A stretch of 64,000 bases of DNA. Origin: Zizania palustris (taxonomy: Eukaryota; Streptophyta; Magnoliopsida; Poales; Poaceae). Positions 11,801-20,374 of the stretch are shown piece after piece; the first letter of the stretch is position 1; each line of letters starts with the position of its first letter. The translations under genes were made by a program, and so were the position numbers. The notes below the pieces were generated by a model that was given only the letters and a program-made list of their open reading frames with translations, was not told where the DNA came from and did no database searches. Location of the stretch: NCBI GenBank assembly GCA_019279435.1, contig JAAALK010000288.1, forward strand, positions 50,907,742 to 50,971,741, written 5' to 3'.

Positions 11801-12508
11801 CTCAATCCTTCCGAAGATGTGGCCGCTGCTTGGCAAGCCTTCCAAGATTCATGGAGAGCCGAAGGTCGCACTGCGATCAAGGCTTGGATTGATGAAGGGC
11901 AACGCCAAAAGCAAGCTCGGTTGCAAGCTTCGAGCAGCCAGCCTCCGCCAAACCCGTAGGTTTAGATTTATCTTAGGATCTTGACTATGTAAAGCATCAT
12001 GCTTTTGTACATTTATGAATGAAAATTTGCTTATCATGTTTTTAGGCTTTGCCTTATATGGAAGATGTTGAAGTGTTAGACGTTAACGAAGAACTCCGCC
12101 TACTATGGGCTACCTTCGATATTTTAAAACTTCACAAGCGCCCTCGATTTTTAATTCCTCGGGATAGCTCCGGTGCAATTATGCCCGAAGTAAGCAAAGA
12201 CATACTGTCTTATATTAAAGAGGAAGAAAAGGAAGTTAACTTGGAAACTTCATCTTCCGAATACATTGCATGGTCCGAAGACGAAGATGAAGCTCAAGGT
12301 AAAAAACCTGAAGAACTTGGAAGCTAGGAAAGGAGCCCCGAACGACTTCGAACTTGGGCCGAGATTCAACAAGAGCAGAAAGACTTTAGACCTTCGAAAG
12401 GAGGTAAGAGAGTTAAACGCAAAGTTGTTAGAACTCCCAGCTCTGGAACTAGTCGTTCCATCCTTAGCTCTAGAGATCGAAGGGGTCTTCGATTCCTTCT
12501 TGGTATAG
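8860..12508 (+). pseudogene. Antisense gene of A: five exons, Transposase_28-like plus coiled coil
   Basis: Runs opposite to gag-pol. Exons: 8860-9811, 9890-10531, 10605-11041, 11115-11959, 12046 to about 12508. All four introns (73-86 nt) are GT...AG, with phases 1, 1, 0, 0. Exon 1 has an Ala-rich start (MAKTSFKV) and a domain like PF04195 (LPQLSPNAIARLSIFEW, then WYTDWI). Exons 2-3 are acidic, Ser/Pro-rich with a basic patch (KKRKAE). Exon 4 is a long coiled coil ending in a conserved IQGAAKTMKTAGIRY block. Exon 5 is MEDVEVLDVNEELRLLW plus an acidic stretch. Lesions: TGA at 9460-9462, a 4-nt loss near 11598, and TAG in place of CAG at the end of exon 4. Exon 4 could also be the true end if intron 4 is really 3' UTR. 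Function is unknown. Confidence 0.82.
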
Positions 12509-12839
12509 ATATCGATTTTTCATGATATAATCATATTTGTTCGAATGATAAATATCGATTTAAAATTGTCTCCCTATTTACCAGCCCCTCTTTGGGCGTA
12601 AGCAACTTCGAACTATATTCAAACATGGTTAGGCGCAAAGAAAAACTTAGGAGTAAAATTTTGGGGGTTCAGAGCCCCTCAGCAATTTAAAGATTGATTA
12701 AAATCTTATAAAATGTCTTCGACTATTTGGAGTCTGAAGATTGGTAACTTAGTACCTTATGTTTTGAAAGAAATCACTCTGGACAACTTTCCGGACACTT
12801 TGGTGTCCCAAACAATTAGTCACTTTGGACTTTTTAACA

Positions 12840-13130
12840 AATATTCGAAGCTCATGAGCTCAAACTCTGTTTGTTTTGGCCTCCTTGGGTTCTTTTTGTG
12901 AATTCTATCAAACTAATGGTTTGGAATTCGCAGTGGTCTCCTTAGACTCTTTTTATGGATGCCTACAAGCCGGTGGCTTGGACTCCGCATTTTTTGGTCT
13001 CCTTGGACTCTTTTTACAGATGTCTACCAGCCGGTGGCTTGGACTCCGCATTTTTTGATCTTGGGCTCTTTTACGGATGTCTTCAAGCCATTGCCTTGGA
13101 CTCCGGATTATTTCAGCCCACCACATCGGA
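12840..13130 (+). repeat. Spacer repeats of A
   Basis: Three to four units with spacing of about 56-60 bp. Cores are AAGCCGGTGGCTTGGACTCC and AAGCCATTGCCTTGG, each preceded by CTCTTTTTACGGATG-like sequence. They lie between the convergent 3' ends of pol (13312) and the antisense gene (12508). No coding sequence is supported in 12520-13300. Confidence 0.78.
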
Positions 13131-13268
13131 AGCTTCGGACCAGTGGTCCGAATTCCGAAAAATACGATTCAAATTAATGACACTCCCCTCCCAGTCAACT
13201 CCGCTATTCCAGTGCATCCACTTGGAAGTGGGAAGTTTATGGGGGTAGGCATTATCTGAACCATATGC

Positions 13269-13274
13269 TTTATT
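13269..13274 (-). terminator. Poly(A) signal after A pol
   Basis: AATAAA on the minus strand (TTTATT on plus), 38 nt past the pol stop at 13312-13314. Confidence 0.55.
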
Positions 13275-13311
13275 GATTCGGAAAGTGTTTACAAGTGATT
13301 ACAAGGAGCGC

Positions 13312-13809
13312 CTATGCGAAATATCGCTTTAGGTGCTCTGCATGCCATGTATGCGCTAACTCTTCACCTTCCAAATTAGCTAACTTAATAGAACCAGGAC
13401 GCCCTTAGCGAACAATTAAGTATGGACCTTCCCACTTATTTCCTAATTTTCCTGGCGCTATGATACTTCGCAAAACGAGATGACCCGGCCTAAGCTCATT
13501 GATCTTGACTTTCGGGTCGAACCAAGTCTTCGTCTGTTGTTGATACTTTGTCAAATTGGCTACAGCTCGAAGTCTTGTCTCTTCTGTTAAATCCAGCGAA
13601 GTTTGTCTTTCTCCATCTTTTTCCGGTTCGGTGCTGCGAAGTGATCCTCCTTTGAGCTCCGTTGGTGTCATAGCCTCATCTCCGAATAATAGTCTGAATG
13701 GAGTGAAACCCTTGGACCTCGTTTGTGTGGTCCGAATGGACCACAAAATCTTCGGATGTTCTTCGGTCCAGAGTCCTTTTGCCAATACTACTATCCTTCG
13801 ATTTAGCCC
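13312..13809 (-). pseudogene. pol: A integrase C-terminal part (after C insertion)
   Basis: Continues the integrase interrupted at 20375. It reads from the codons after GNILSGLNRR through GLWTEE, FRLLFGDEAM, the GPY motif (WEGPYLIV) and ends LKRYFA-stop. A TAG follows YLIVR (near 13407). The last five bases on the C side (13805-13809, AGCCC) are the target-site duplication of C. Confidence 0.88.
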
Positions 13810-14414
13810 TGTTGGAATGACGGATCGGACCAGCAGGTTTTCTTAGTGGAAAATGAGAGTAGTGTATTCAATGGTCTTTTTTGCCTGCCTTTACAACTGT
13901 GGTTGGGGGGTATTTATAAGGCGCCCCGTCTAGAGGCCAAGCGCCTCTGGAACGCCAACGACTACCCGGCCGACCGCCGGTCAACAGTACAGACAAAACG
14001 GACTATATACAGTACAGACAAGAAGATTCAACTCTGACATCGTATCAACCGTGTCGGACGCGGCCGGCGCCGCCCGACACGGGTCAGAGAATCGCGATCC
14101 TGTTCCCCTGTACGTCAGCCTCGTCCTTTTCCCGCCAATGCTCTCTTCGGGTTCGCTACTGCGGCCGAGGGAGAGGCCCTCGGCAATTTCTCCTCGGAAG
14201 GCAGCCTCCGGTAACCTTCTTCCAGGAGACGGCCCCCGGCAACCTGCTTCCGGAGGGTGGCCTCCGGCAGCCTTCTCCCGGGGGGCGGCCTCCGGCAGCC
14301 TTCTCCCGGGGGGCGGCCTCCAGCAGCCTTCTCCCGGGGGGTGAACTCCAGTGTTCTTGGCTTCAAATCTCCCGACGGTGGGCCTCCTGTCCATCGGGAT
14401 TATTTCCCCCAACA
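13810..14414 (-). repeat. 3' LTR of C (605 bp)
   Basis: TGTTGGAATGACGG...ATTTCCCCCAACA. It is longer than its partner (19796-20374), mainly from an extra roughly 28-bp tandem unit. A TATTTATA box lies near 13911. Confidence 0.92.
14205..14345 (-). repeat. Tandem GC-rich units in the C LTR
   Basis: Units of about 28 bp built on CGGCCTCCGGCAGCCTTCTC and variants, in the U3 part. Copy number differs between the two LTRs (one more here than in the 5' LTR), so the array has changed since insertion. Confidence 0.75.
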
Positions 14415-14424
14415 GTAGCCCCTC
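14415..14424 (-). other. Polypurine tract of C
   Basis: GAGGGGCTAC on the minus strand, identical to that of A although the elements are otherwise very diverged. Confidence 0.72.
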
Positions 14425-14862
14425 GCTTCTTCCCGCTCGTAATCCTGCAATAAGAGGGGGTGGAAGCGCACAAGATAATCCCGATAATTCTCGCGGGCGC
14501 GTACCTCGCTTTAAAATGCCGTACCCGCTGGGGCGATGAAGGGCGCCGGAGTAAGGAGTTAAGAGGCCGAGGGGTTGAGGTCCGTCTCGAGCCTCCCTTT
14601 TCCAATACGCCGAAGGGAGTTGACCTAGCCGACCGGAGACCGGCGCATCCTGGCCCCGGAGGGGGGGGGGCCGACCCCGAGGGGCCAGACATGCGCCGTC
14701 AGGAGCAATTAATGTGCGTGCTGGTGGCATCGAGGAGGCGGGCCGCCGGGGAGCCGCCACCGCACCCCGATGCGCCAGCTAGTCTTAAATGCGGTGACGC
14801 GCGAACCGCCGCATTCACACGCTAACCGAATCGAGAGGCAAACCGTTGGTCTTGCAACAGGG

Positions 14863-14869
14863 TATATAA
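14863..14869 (+). promoter_or_regulatory. TATA box of the antisense gene (C)
   Basis: TATATAA in the context CAGGGTATATAACCGCTCC, 114 bp before the ATG at 14977; the spacing is the same as in A and B. Confidence 0.68.
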
Positions 14870-14976
14870 CCGCTCCTTGCGGCTTCCTCATTCACCCGCA
14901 CGCACCACTTTAGCCATTTGAGCCACCGTTCAGCCCGCTCCTTGAGTTCTGCACTCCTTCTCCCTGCCCTTCAAGA

Positions 14977-17846
14977 ATGGCGAGGAGCACCGCCCCTGCA
15001 ATGGCGATGGATCCGCGTTTCCTGCAACGCCAACTGGCGGCGGCTGCGGCGGCGGCGGCGACCGACACGTCAGAGGCGTGCGGCGCGCGCGATCTCCGCC
15101 CCGCTTCTGAGCGATTCCGAGAGCAGACTTTGGAGCTCGGGGCGTCCGCGTGCACCGAGGCCTCGATTGAGCAAGCAACCAGGAGCCGTCTCGGTCCAAA
15201 GACGCCGGTGAGGAGGCCGGGCCGAGAGACGGCCCCGCAGCCGCGGGAGGGCGAGGTCGTCGTTTTTGAAGCCTTCTTCGACGCGGGCCTAGGGTTCCCC
15301 GCCTCGGAACTTCTTGCGGGGGTTCTGGACGCGTTCCATCTGGAACTCCCGCAACTGTCCCCAAACGCCATGGCGCGCCTCGCCATCTTCGAGTGGGCCA
15401 TGCGCGCGGAAGGCTGCGAGGGGAGAGCGGAGGTCTTCGCGGAGATGCACGAGGCCCTCTGCCAGCCGAAGAAGAAAGAGGGCCGGGTGCTGGCCTTCGG
15501 GAGCATCAACTTCCAGCTCCGAAGGAGGTACGCGGACTCCTTCCCGACGAAGGCCACCAACGAGAGGTGGTACTCGAAGTGGGTGAACCGGTGGTTCTAC
15601 GTTCGCGTAGGGCTCGCCTCCGGCCTGGCCGGGATACCGCGCCACATCTGGTTCCGGAGAGAGGCACGCGTCGAAGCCAACGCCGGAACAATCTCTGCGA
15701 GGGTACAACTCCTTCAAATCATCGCCCGCCGGATGAGTATGTGAGACTTGGCGGAGGAGTTCGTGGCTCTCGAGATCTCCCCGCTGAAGGAGGAGTGGCC
15801 CGCTTCGCTCCGGAGCAGCCAGGACGAGTCGATGCCAACGGAGCTCTCCCGCCGGCTCGGTAAGTACCAACTCCTGGTTGCTTCGTCTTTGCTTGCGTGC
15901 TCGAGGTGTACCTCGGCCCTGACGAAGAAATGCAGGATCGCTCGTCGCCCGGACACCCGAAGAGGTCACTCGCCAGGCAGAGAGGATCCTCAGGGTCCCC
16001 ACCGCAGCCGAACGGACCCGCCGGCTGGAGCTGGTGGGCTCCTGGGAGCGCTTCAACAGGGTGTGGGGGGTGCTCGAGCTTACGCCTCCGCCCCTTCCAG
16101 AAGGCGAGGTCCTTCGGGACGTCTCGAAGAGGAAAGCGAACGAAGCTGACGGCGGCCTCTCCCCAGGCCGCTCGAAGAAGAAGAAGATAGTGAAGGGGCC
16201 GAAGCGCGTGTCCCCGGGACCTTCCTCGGCCTCCCATTCAGAAGGAGGGGGCTCCAGCGAGGGAGTCCAGTCGGAGTCAGGAGACCCGCCGGAGATTCCG
16301 GTTCCGGCTTCGCCGGTCTGGCCGGGCGTCGGAGGAAGCGGGGGTGCTCCCCCTCGCCCGAACCCAACGGAGCACGCACCGGGCACCGGACAAGGGGCGC
16401 GCACCGCCGAAGCGGCGCCGCGCCCGGGGACCGCTTCCTCCCCTATACCCGTTTCGGCGGGGGGCTCCGCGGGCTCCCTTGAGAGCAGGGCCGCTGACAG
16501 CGAGGCTGCGGATAGCTTGGACCGTGAGGGCCTAGCCGACCCGCTTGGCGCCGTCGAGAAGAGCACCGACAAGGAGGCGGAACTGGCCGCGGCGGCGGCG
16601 AGCTCTCCGCCAAACTCCATCGACAACCTTTTCTTCCGCCCAAGCCCGTCGGACCATCTCCAGCCTCCGGCTTGCCCCGGCATTGCTACGGGCGTAGGTA
16701 CAGTAACTTCGTCGTGCTCCTTTGCACGCGAGGAGCTTTTCTACAATTAACTCTTGTTTGCCTGCACAGGCACTCCAGCCGGAGGCGCGGAGCCAGCCGG
16801 CCGCTACCCGGCAGACGCCCCGGACGCGAGATCCGGAGCCCCTGTCAACGCGAGGGAGGCCCCGAGTCCGCCGGACGAGGCGGAGTCCAGGAGTGCTGAA
16901 AGAGCTCCCTTGGAGCCCGCTGGGGACGCCGAGGTCCGACCTCGGCCCCCCGCCGATCGACGAGCCGCGCAAGGCTCCGTGCCGCTTCTGCGCCCCTTCT
17001 TGGCGGACGGCGAGGATTTTGCTTCCAGGGTGGCCCCGGTCCACGACTATTACCTGCGGCTGCGCGAGGCTCCGGTGATAGGCGAGTTGGGTCTATCAGA
17101 TGGCCTGGACCTCGGGAGGGCCATCGAGACGGCAGCGGGCCAGGTATTTCCTTCGGACATACTCGACGCCCCCTTGGCGGCTCGCTGACCATCTTCTCGC
17201 GTGTAGGTGGTGGCACTGGCGCAGGGGCAGCTGTCTGCCCTGCTCTCCGAACGCCAACATCATGAGGCGTACGCCGCGGAGCTCGCGTCCCGGGTGGCTA
17301 CTGCGGAGAGGTTGGCCCGCGAGCGTTCATCGGAGGCCGAGGCCCTCCGATCTCAAGCGACGAGGGTCGCGGCGCTGGAGGCCCGAGCGGCGGAGGTGGA
17401 CGCTCTCAGGGCCCGCGTCGCGGAACTGGAGGGGCTCCGGGCCCGGGCTACCCGCGTCGACGAGTTGGAGGCGGAGGTCGGCGCCCTCAACCCGAGCCGC
17501 CGAGGCGGAGGTACTCCGGTCCCGGGCTTCGGAAGCAGAGCGGCTCGAATGAGAGGTGTCCCGGCTTCAGGCTCAGGCCTTGGAGGCGGGAAATACGGTC
17601 GAGGCCCTCGAGGCCTGGGTGACTCAACTGGAAGAGGTCGAGACGGATCTCAACGCGCGGAACGGGAAGGCCGCCGAGGAGCTCGCCGAGGCCGGGAAGA
17701 CAGCGGCCGAAGCCGCCGAATCCTTACGGAAGATGCTGGCGCGCTACGGCACCAGCTGCGGCACGTTCGACATCGCCCGGGAGCCCCTGGTCCGTCGGGT
17801 GAAGTTCATCCGGTCCGCCATCCGGCAAATACATCTCCCCCCGTAA
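14977..17846 (+). pseudogene. Antisense gene of C, 3'-truncated
   Basis: Exons 14977-15859, 15935-16697, 16770-17143 and 17207 to about 17840; introns of 75, 72 and 63 nt with phases 1, 1, 0, the same as in A. Exon 1 has the Ala-rich start and the PF04195-like domain (LPQLSPNAMARLAIFEWAM); exon 2 carries WERFNRVWG and a basic patch (SKKKKI); exon 4 is an Ala/Arg/Glu-rich coiled coil. Lesions: TGA at 15742 (Arg expected) and a shift near 17500. Exon 4 ends at the deletion breakpoint and its tail overlaps the gag-protease frame on the other strand. Long minus-strand frames here (15289-16683) are shadows. Retention while pol was lost suggests the gene matters to the element or escaped the deletion by chance. 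Confidence 0.82.
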
Positions 17847-19730
17847 CAGGTGCTTGCGTGATAAGCACAACTGATCGAAGGCCTGCACGAAGATGATGTC
17901 AGCGGAACTCCCCCCGTCGACCAGAATGCGACGCACCTCGACTCCGGCGACGTCTGCTGAAATGACGAGTGGATCGGCATGCGGGAACTTGACTCCGGCA
18001 GCGTCTTCGGCGGTGAAGGTGATGGGGACATGGGACCACTCCGGGAGGACTGAGGGACCGGACGTGCCGATATGCCCGACTTCCCGAACGTAGTCTCGAC
18101 GCCGCCGCTTGGACAGCGCTCCCAGGGACCCCCCTCCGGATATGGGAAGGACTATTCGCTTGCCCCGGTCCGGGGCGGCTTCCAGCTTGGGGGCCGGGAC
18201 CCCACCGAACTCCGCGACCGGGGTCACGGCGTCCGGATCTTCGCGGCGCCCGACTACTTGGACTGCTTCTGGCCGAGGGGCAGGGTTTCCCCGGTCAGAG
18301 GAGCCGCGACCGGTACTACGCTCGAGGTAGTCGCTGCGAAGGGCGAGTATGGTCCGGCAAGAGTCGGTGTCGTGGCTCCGGTTCGCGCCGTGGACGCTGC
18401 AGTAAAGGGTTCCTTTGGAGGGCGCCGGAGGCTTGGGTCCGACCTGGCGATTGCCGCCGGGCGTGTGAAGGTGCTTGGCGGGCGCTTGGGGGGTTATATT
18501 GAGGACCTTCCCCCGAAGGTGCTTTCGGTTCCTTCGAGAGTCCCGGTGGGCGAGGTCCCGCCGAGCGAGCTTCGGGCGGTGGAAGTCGGGAGCATGACGT
18601 TTGCCCCGGCCGGAGTCCGGGGGCGCCTCGAATGTCCTGGCGCTCGGGGCCCGTATGGGGACTACCATTGCTTGTCGGCGCATCTGGCCCTCCACGGACC
18701 GCGCGTATTCTTCAAAGTACGTCATGAGTTGCGCCACGGAAGAGATGGGCTTCCGGTGGAGCTTATCAAGGAGGCCGGGGTGGGTGACGCCTTCTCGGGC
18801 CGCGTCGATGACGGAGGAAGCCGAGAGCCCCTTGATCTGAGCCTTGGTGTGTGCGAAGCGTTGGGAGTACTGCCGCAAGGTTTCCCCGGGCTGCTGCTTT
18901 ACTTGAAAAAGGCTCCCGGTGGACATGGGGGCCACGAAGGTCCCTTGGAAGTTGTTGACGAACTTCTTCTTCAGCTGCTCCCACGAGTGGATAGTCCCTG
19001 GCCGGAGGGACCAGAACCACCGGAGGGCGATCCCTTCGAGCGCCAAGGGGAAGCATTTGGCCATGGTGTCCCGGCTGCCCCCGGACGCCTCTATCGCCAG
19101 GGCGTAGGAGCGGGAGAACTCGCCGGGGTCGGAGTCCCCGGAGTATTTGGGGAGCTTTGCGGCACGAAAGTTCGAGCCGAAGCGCACCCTCTGGAGATCC
19201 GGGTGCAAGGGGGAGTCCTCGTCGTAGGACGCATTCTCCTCATCCGGGGGGTTCTCGTCATCGCTCAAGTCCGTGATCGCAGCTTTCGCGGCGCGGAAGG
19301 GTGCCAGAGGGGCCGGAGGCCGAAGCGATGCTTCCTGGTGCCACAAAGCCAGTTCCACCTTTAGCCTGGCGTTCTCGGCGGCCAGGGCGTCAGCTTGGCT
19401 CCCACTCCCTCCGGAAGTGGTGTCGGGGTCCCTCGAGCGGACGTAGTCTGTCCGAAGGGACACCACTGGGGGTCCGCCCGGTGGATGCTGCTCCGGTGGC
19501 CCACCCGGCGACCCGGCCAGGTTGGCGGAGGTCGGCTCGGGCAAACCGTCAGTGCCTGGTGCTCCAAGCGTCTCTTCGTGCAACTGGGCGGGATCCATCG
19601 TGGACGCGCCCCCGACGGGTGTGGTGGTGGGAGCTGGAAGGTTGGGGTCGACGGCCGAGGTGGGCTCGCCTCTGGCGGTCCGAGTCGATCTGCGCAGGGG
19701 GACCGTGCTCGCCCCTTTCCGGCTTGACAT
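17724..19730 (-). CDS. gag: Gag-protease of element C
   Basis: Open for 668 codons. It starts MSSRKGAS, 45 bp downstream of the primer site. Gag core about residues 175-330 (LRWFWSLRPG, FQGTFV, LRQYSQRFAHTKAQI), a zinc-knuckle-like CSVHGANRSHDTDSC near 440, and a retropepsin-like protease with DGGSSADIIF in place of the usual DTGS, near 610. DGGS is usual for this plant clade as far as I recall. After QLCLSRKHLL the reading runs over the deletion breakpoint into antisense-gene DNA, so the last 40 or so residues are not family sequence. It is the only long intact gag here and could still make particles. Plus-strand frames over it (18072-19364) are shadows. Confidence 0.85.
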   Translation of the reverse strand: MSSRKGASTVPLRRSTRTARGEPTSAVDPNLPAPTTTPVGGASTMDPAQLHEETLGAPGTDGLPEPTSANLAGSPGGPPEQHPPGGPPVVSLRTDYVRSRDPDTTSGGSGSQADALAAENARLKVELALWHQEASLRPPAPLAPFRAAKAAITDLSDDENPPDEENASYDEDSPLHPDLQRVRFGSNFRAAKLPKYSGDSDPGEFSRSYALAIEASGGSRDTMAKCFPLALEGIALRWFWSLRPGTIHSWEQLKKKFVNNFQGTFVAPMSTGSLFQVKQQPGETLRQYSQRFAHTKAQIKGLSASSVIDAAREGVTHPGLLDKLHRKPISSVAQLMTYFEEYARSVEGQMRRQAMVVPIRAPSARTFEAPPDSGRGKRHAPDFHRPKLARRDLAHRDSRRNRKHLRGKVLNITPQAPAKHLHTPGGNRQVGPKPPAPSKGTLYCSVHGANRSHDTDSCRTILALRSDYLERSTGRGSSDRGNPAPRPEAVQVVGRREDPDAVTPVAEFGGVPAPKLEAAPDRGKRIVLPISGGGSLGALSKRRRRDYVREVGHIGTSGPSVLPEWSHVPITFTAEDAAGVKFPHADPLVISADVAGVEVRRILVDGGSSADIIFVQAFDQLCLSRKHLLRGEMYLPDGGPDELHPTDQGLPGDVERAAAGAVARQHLP

Positions 19731-19775
19731 GCTTAGGTGGATGGATGTAGAGGACGCTAGATTTTTGGACTAGAG

Positions 19776-19793
19776 TCCCCACGGACGGCGCCA
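19776..19793 (-). other. Primer binding site of C (tRNA-Asp-like)
   Basis: TGGCGCCGTCCGTGGGGA on the minus strand, 2 nt from the LTR. The first nine bases match the 3' end of plant tRNA-Asp as I recall it. It is identical in A and G. Confidence 0.68.
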
Positions 19794-19795
19794 AC

Positions 19796-20374
19796 TGTTG
19801 GAACGACGGATCGGACCAGCAGGTTTTCTTAGTAGAAAATGAGAGTAGTGTATTCAATGGTCTTTTTTGCCTGCCTTTACAACTGTGGTTGGGGGGGTAT
19901 TTATAAGGCGCCCCGTCCAGAGGCCAAGCGCCTCTGGAACGCCAATGACTACCCGGCCGACCGCCGGTCAACAGTACAGACAAAACAGGACTATATACAG
20001 TACAAACAAGAAGATTCGACTCTGACAGCGTATCAGCCGTGTCGGACGCGGCCGGCGCCGCCCGACACGGGTCAGAGAATCGCGATCCTGTTCCCCTGTA
20101 CGTCAGCCTCGTCCTTTTCCCGCCAATGCTCTCTTCGGGTTCGCTACTGCGGCCGAGGGAGAGGCCCTCGGCAATTTCTCCTCGGAAGGCAGCCTCCGGT
20201 AACCTTCTTCCAGGAGACGGCCCCCGGCAACCTGCTTCCGGAGGGTGGCCTCCGGCAGCCTTCTTCCGGAGGGCGGCCTCCGGCAGCCTTCTCCCGGGGG
20301 GTGAACTCCGGTGTTCTTGGCTTCAAATCTCCCGACGGTGGGCCTCCTGGCCATCGGGATTATTTCCCCCAACA
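19796..20374 (-). repeat. 5' LTR of C (579 bp)
   Basis: TGTTGGAACGACGG...ATTTCCCCCAACA, directly followed by the second AGCCC. The promoter box TATTTATA (plus) is at 19898-19905. Confidence 0.92.

Larger units (their letters stand above)
13810..20374 (-). mobile_element. GC-rich pol-less Tat relative C, nested in A
   Basis: Minus-strand element of 6565 bp with LTRs of 605 and 579 bp and TSD AGCCC (13805-13809, 20375-20379). It keeps the primer site, gag and protease, then jumps at about 17840 directly into the antisense gene's exon 4. The rest of that gene, the spacer, RT, both RNase H domains and integrase are gone. Its LTR ends (TGTTGG...CCCCCAACA), primer site and polypurine tract match A, so an A-like partner could mobilise it; that is inference. 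Its coding is far more GC-rich than A, with mainly G or C third positions. Confidence 0.92.

Noticed and set aside
15289..16683. 464-codon minus-strand ORF
   Set aside because: It lies opposite the GC-rich antisense gene of C, crosses its introns and shows only low-complexity Pro/Arg/Ser sequence; a shadow frame of GC-rich DNA.
18072..19364. 430-codon plus-strand ORF
   Set aside because: Exact shadow of the gag-protease frame of C; no recognisable domain.
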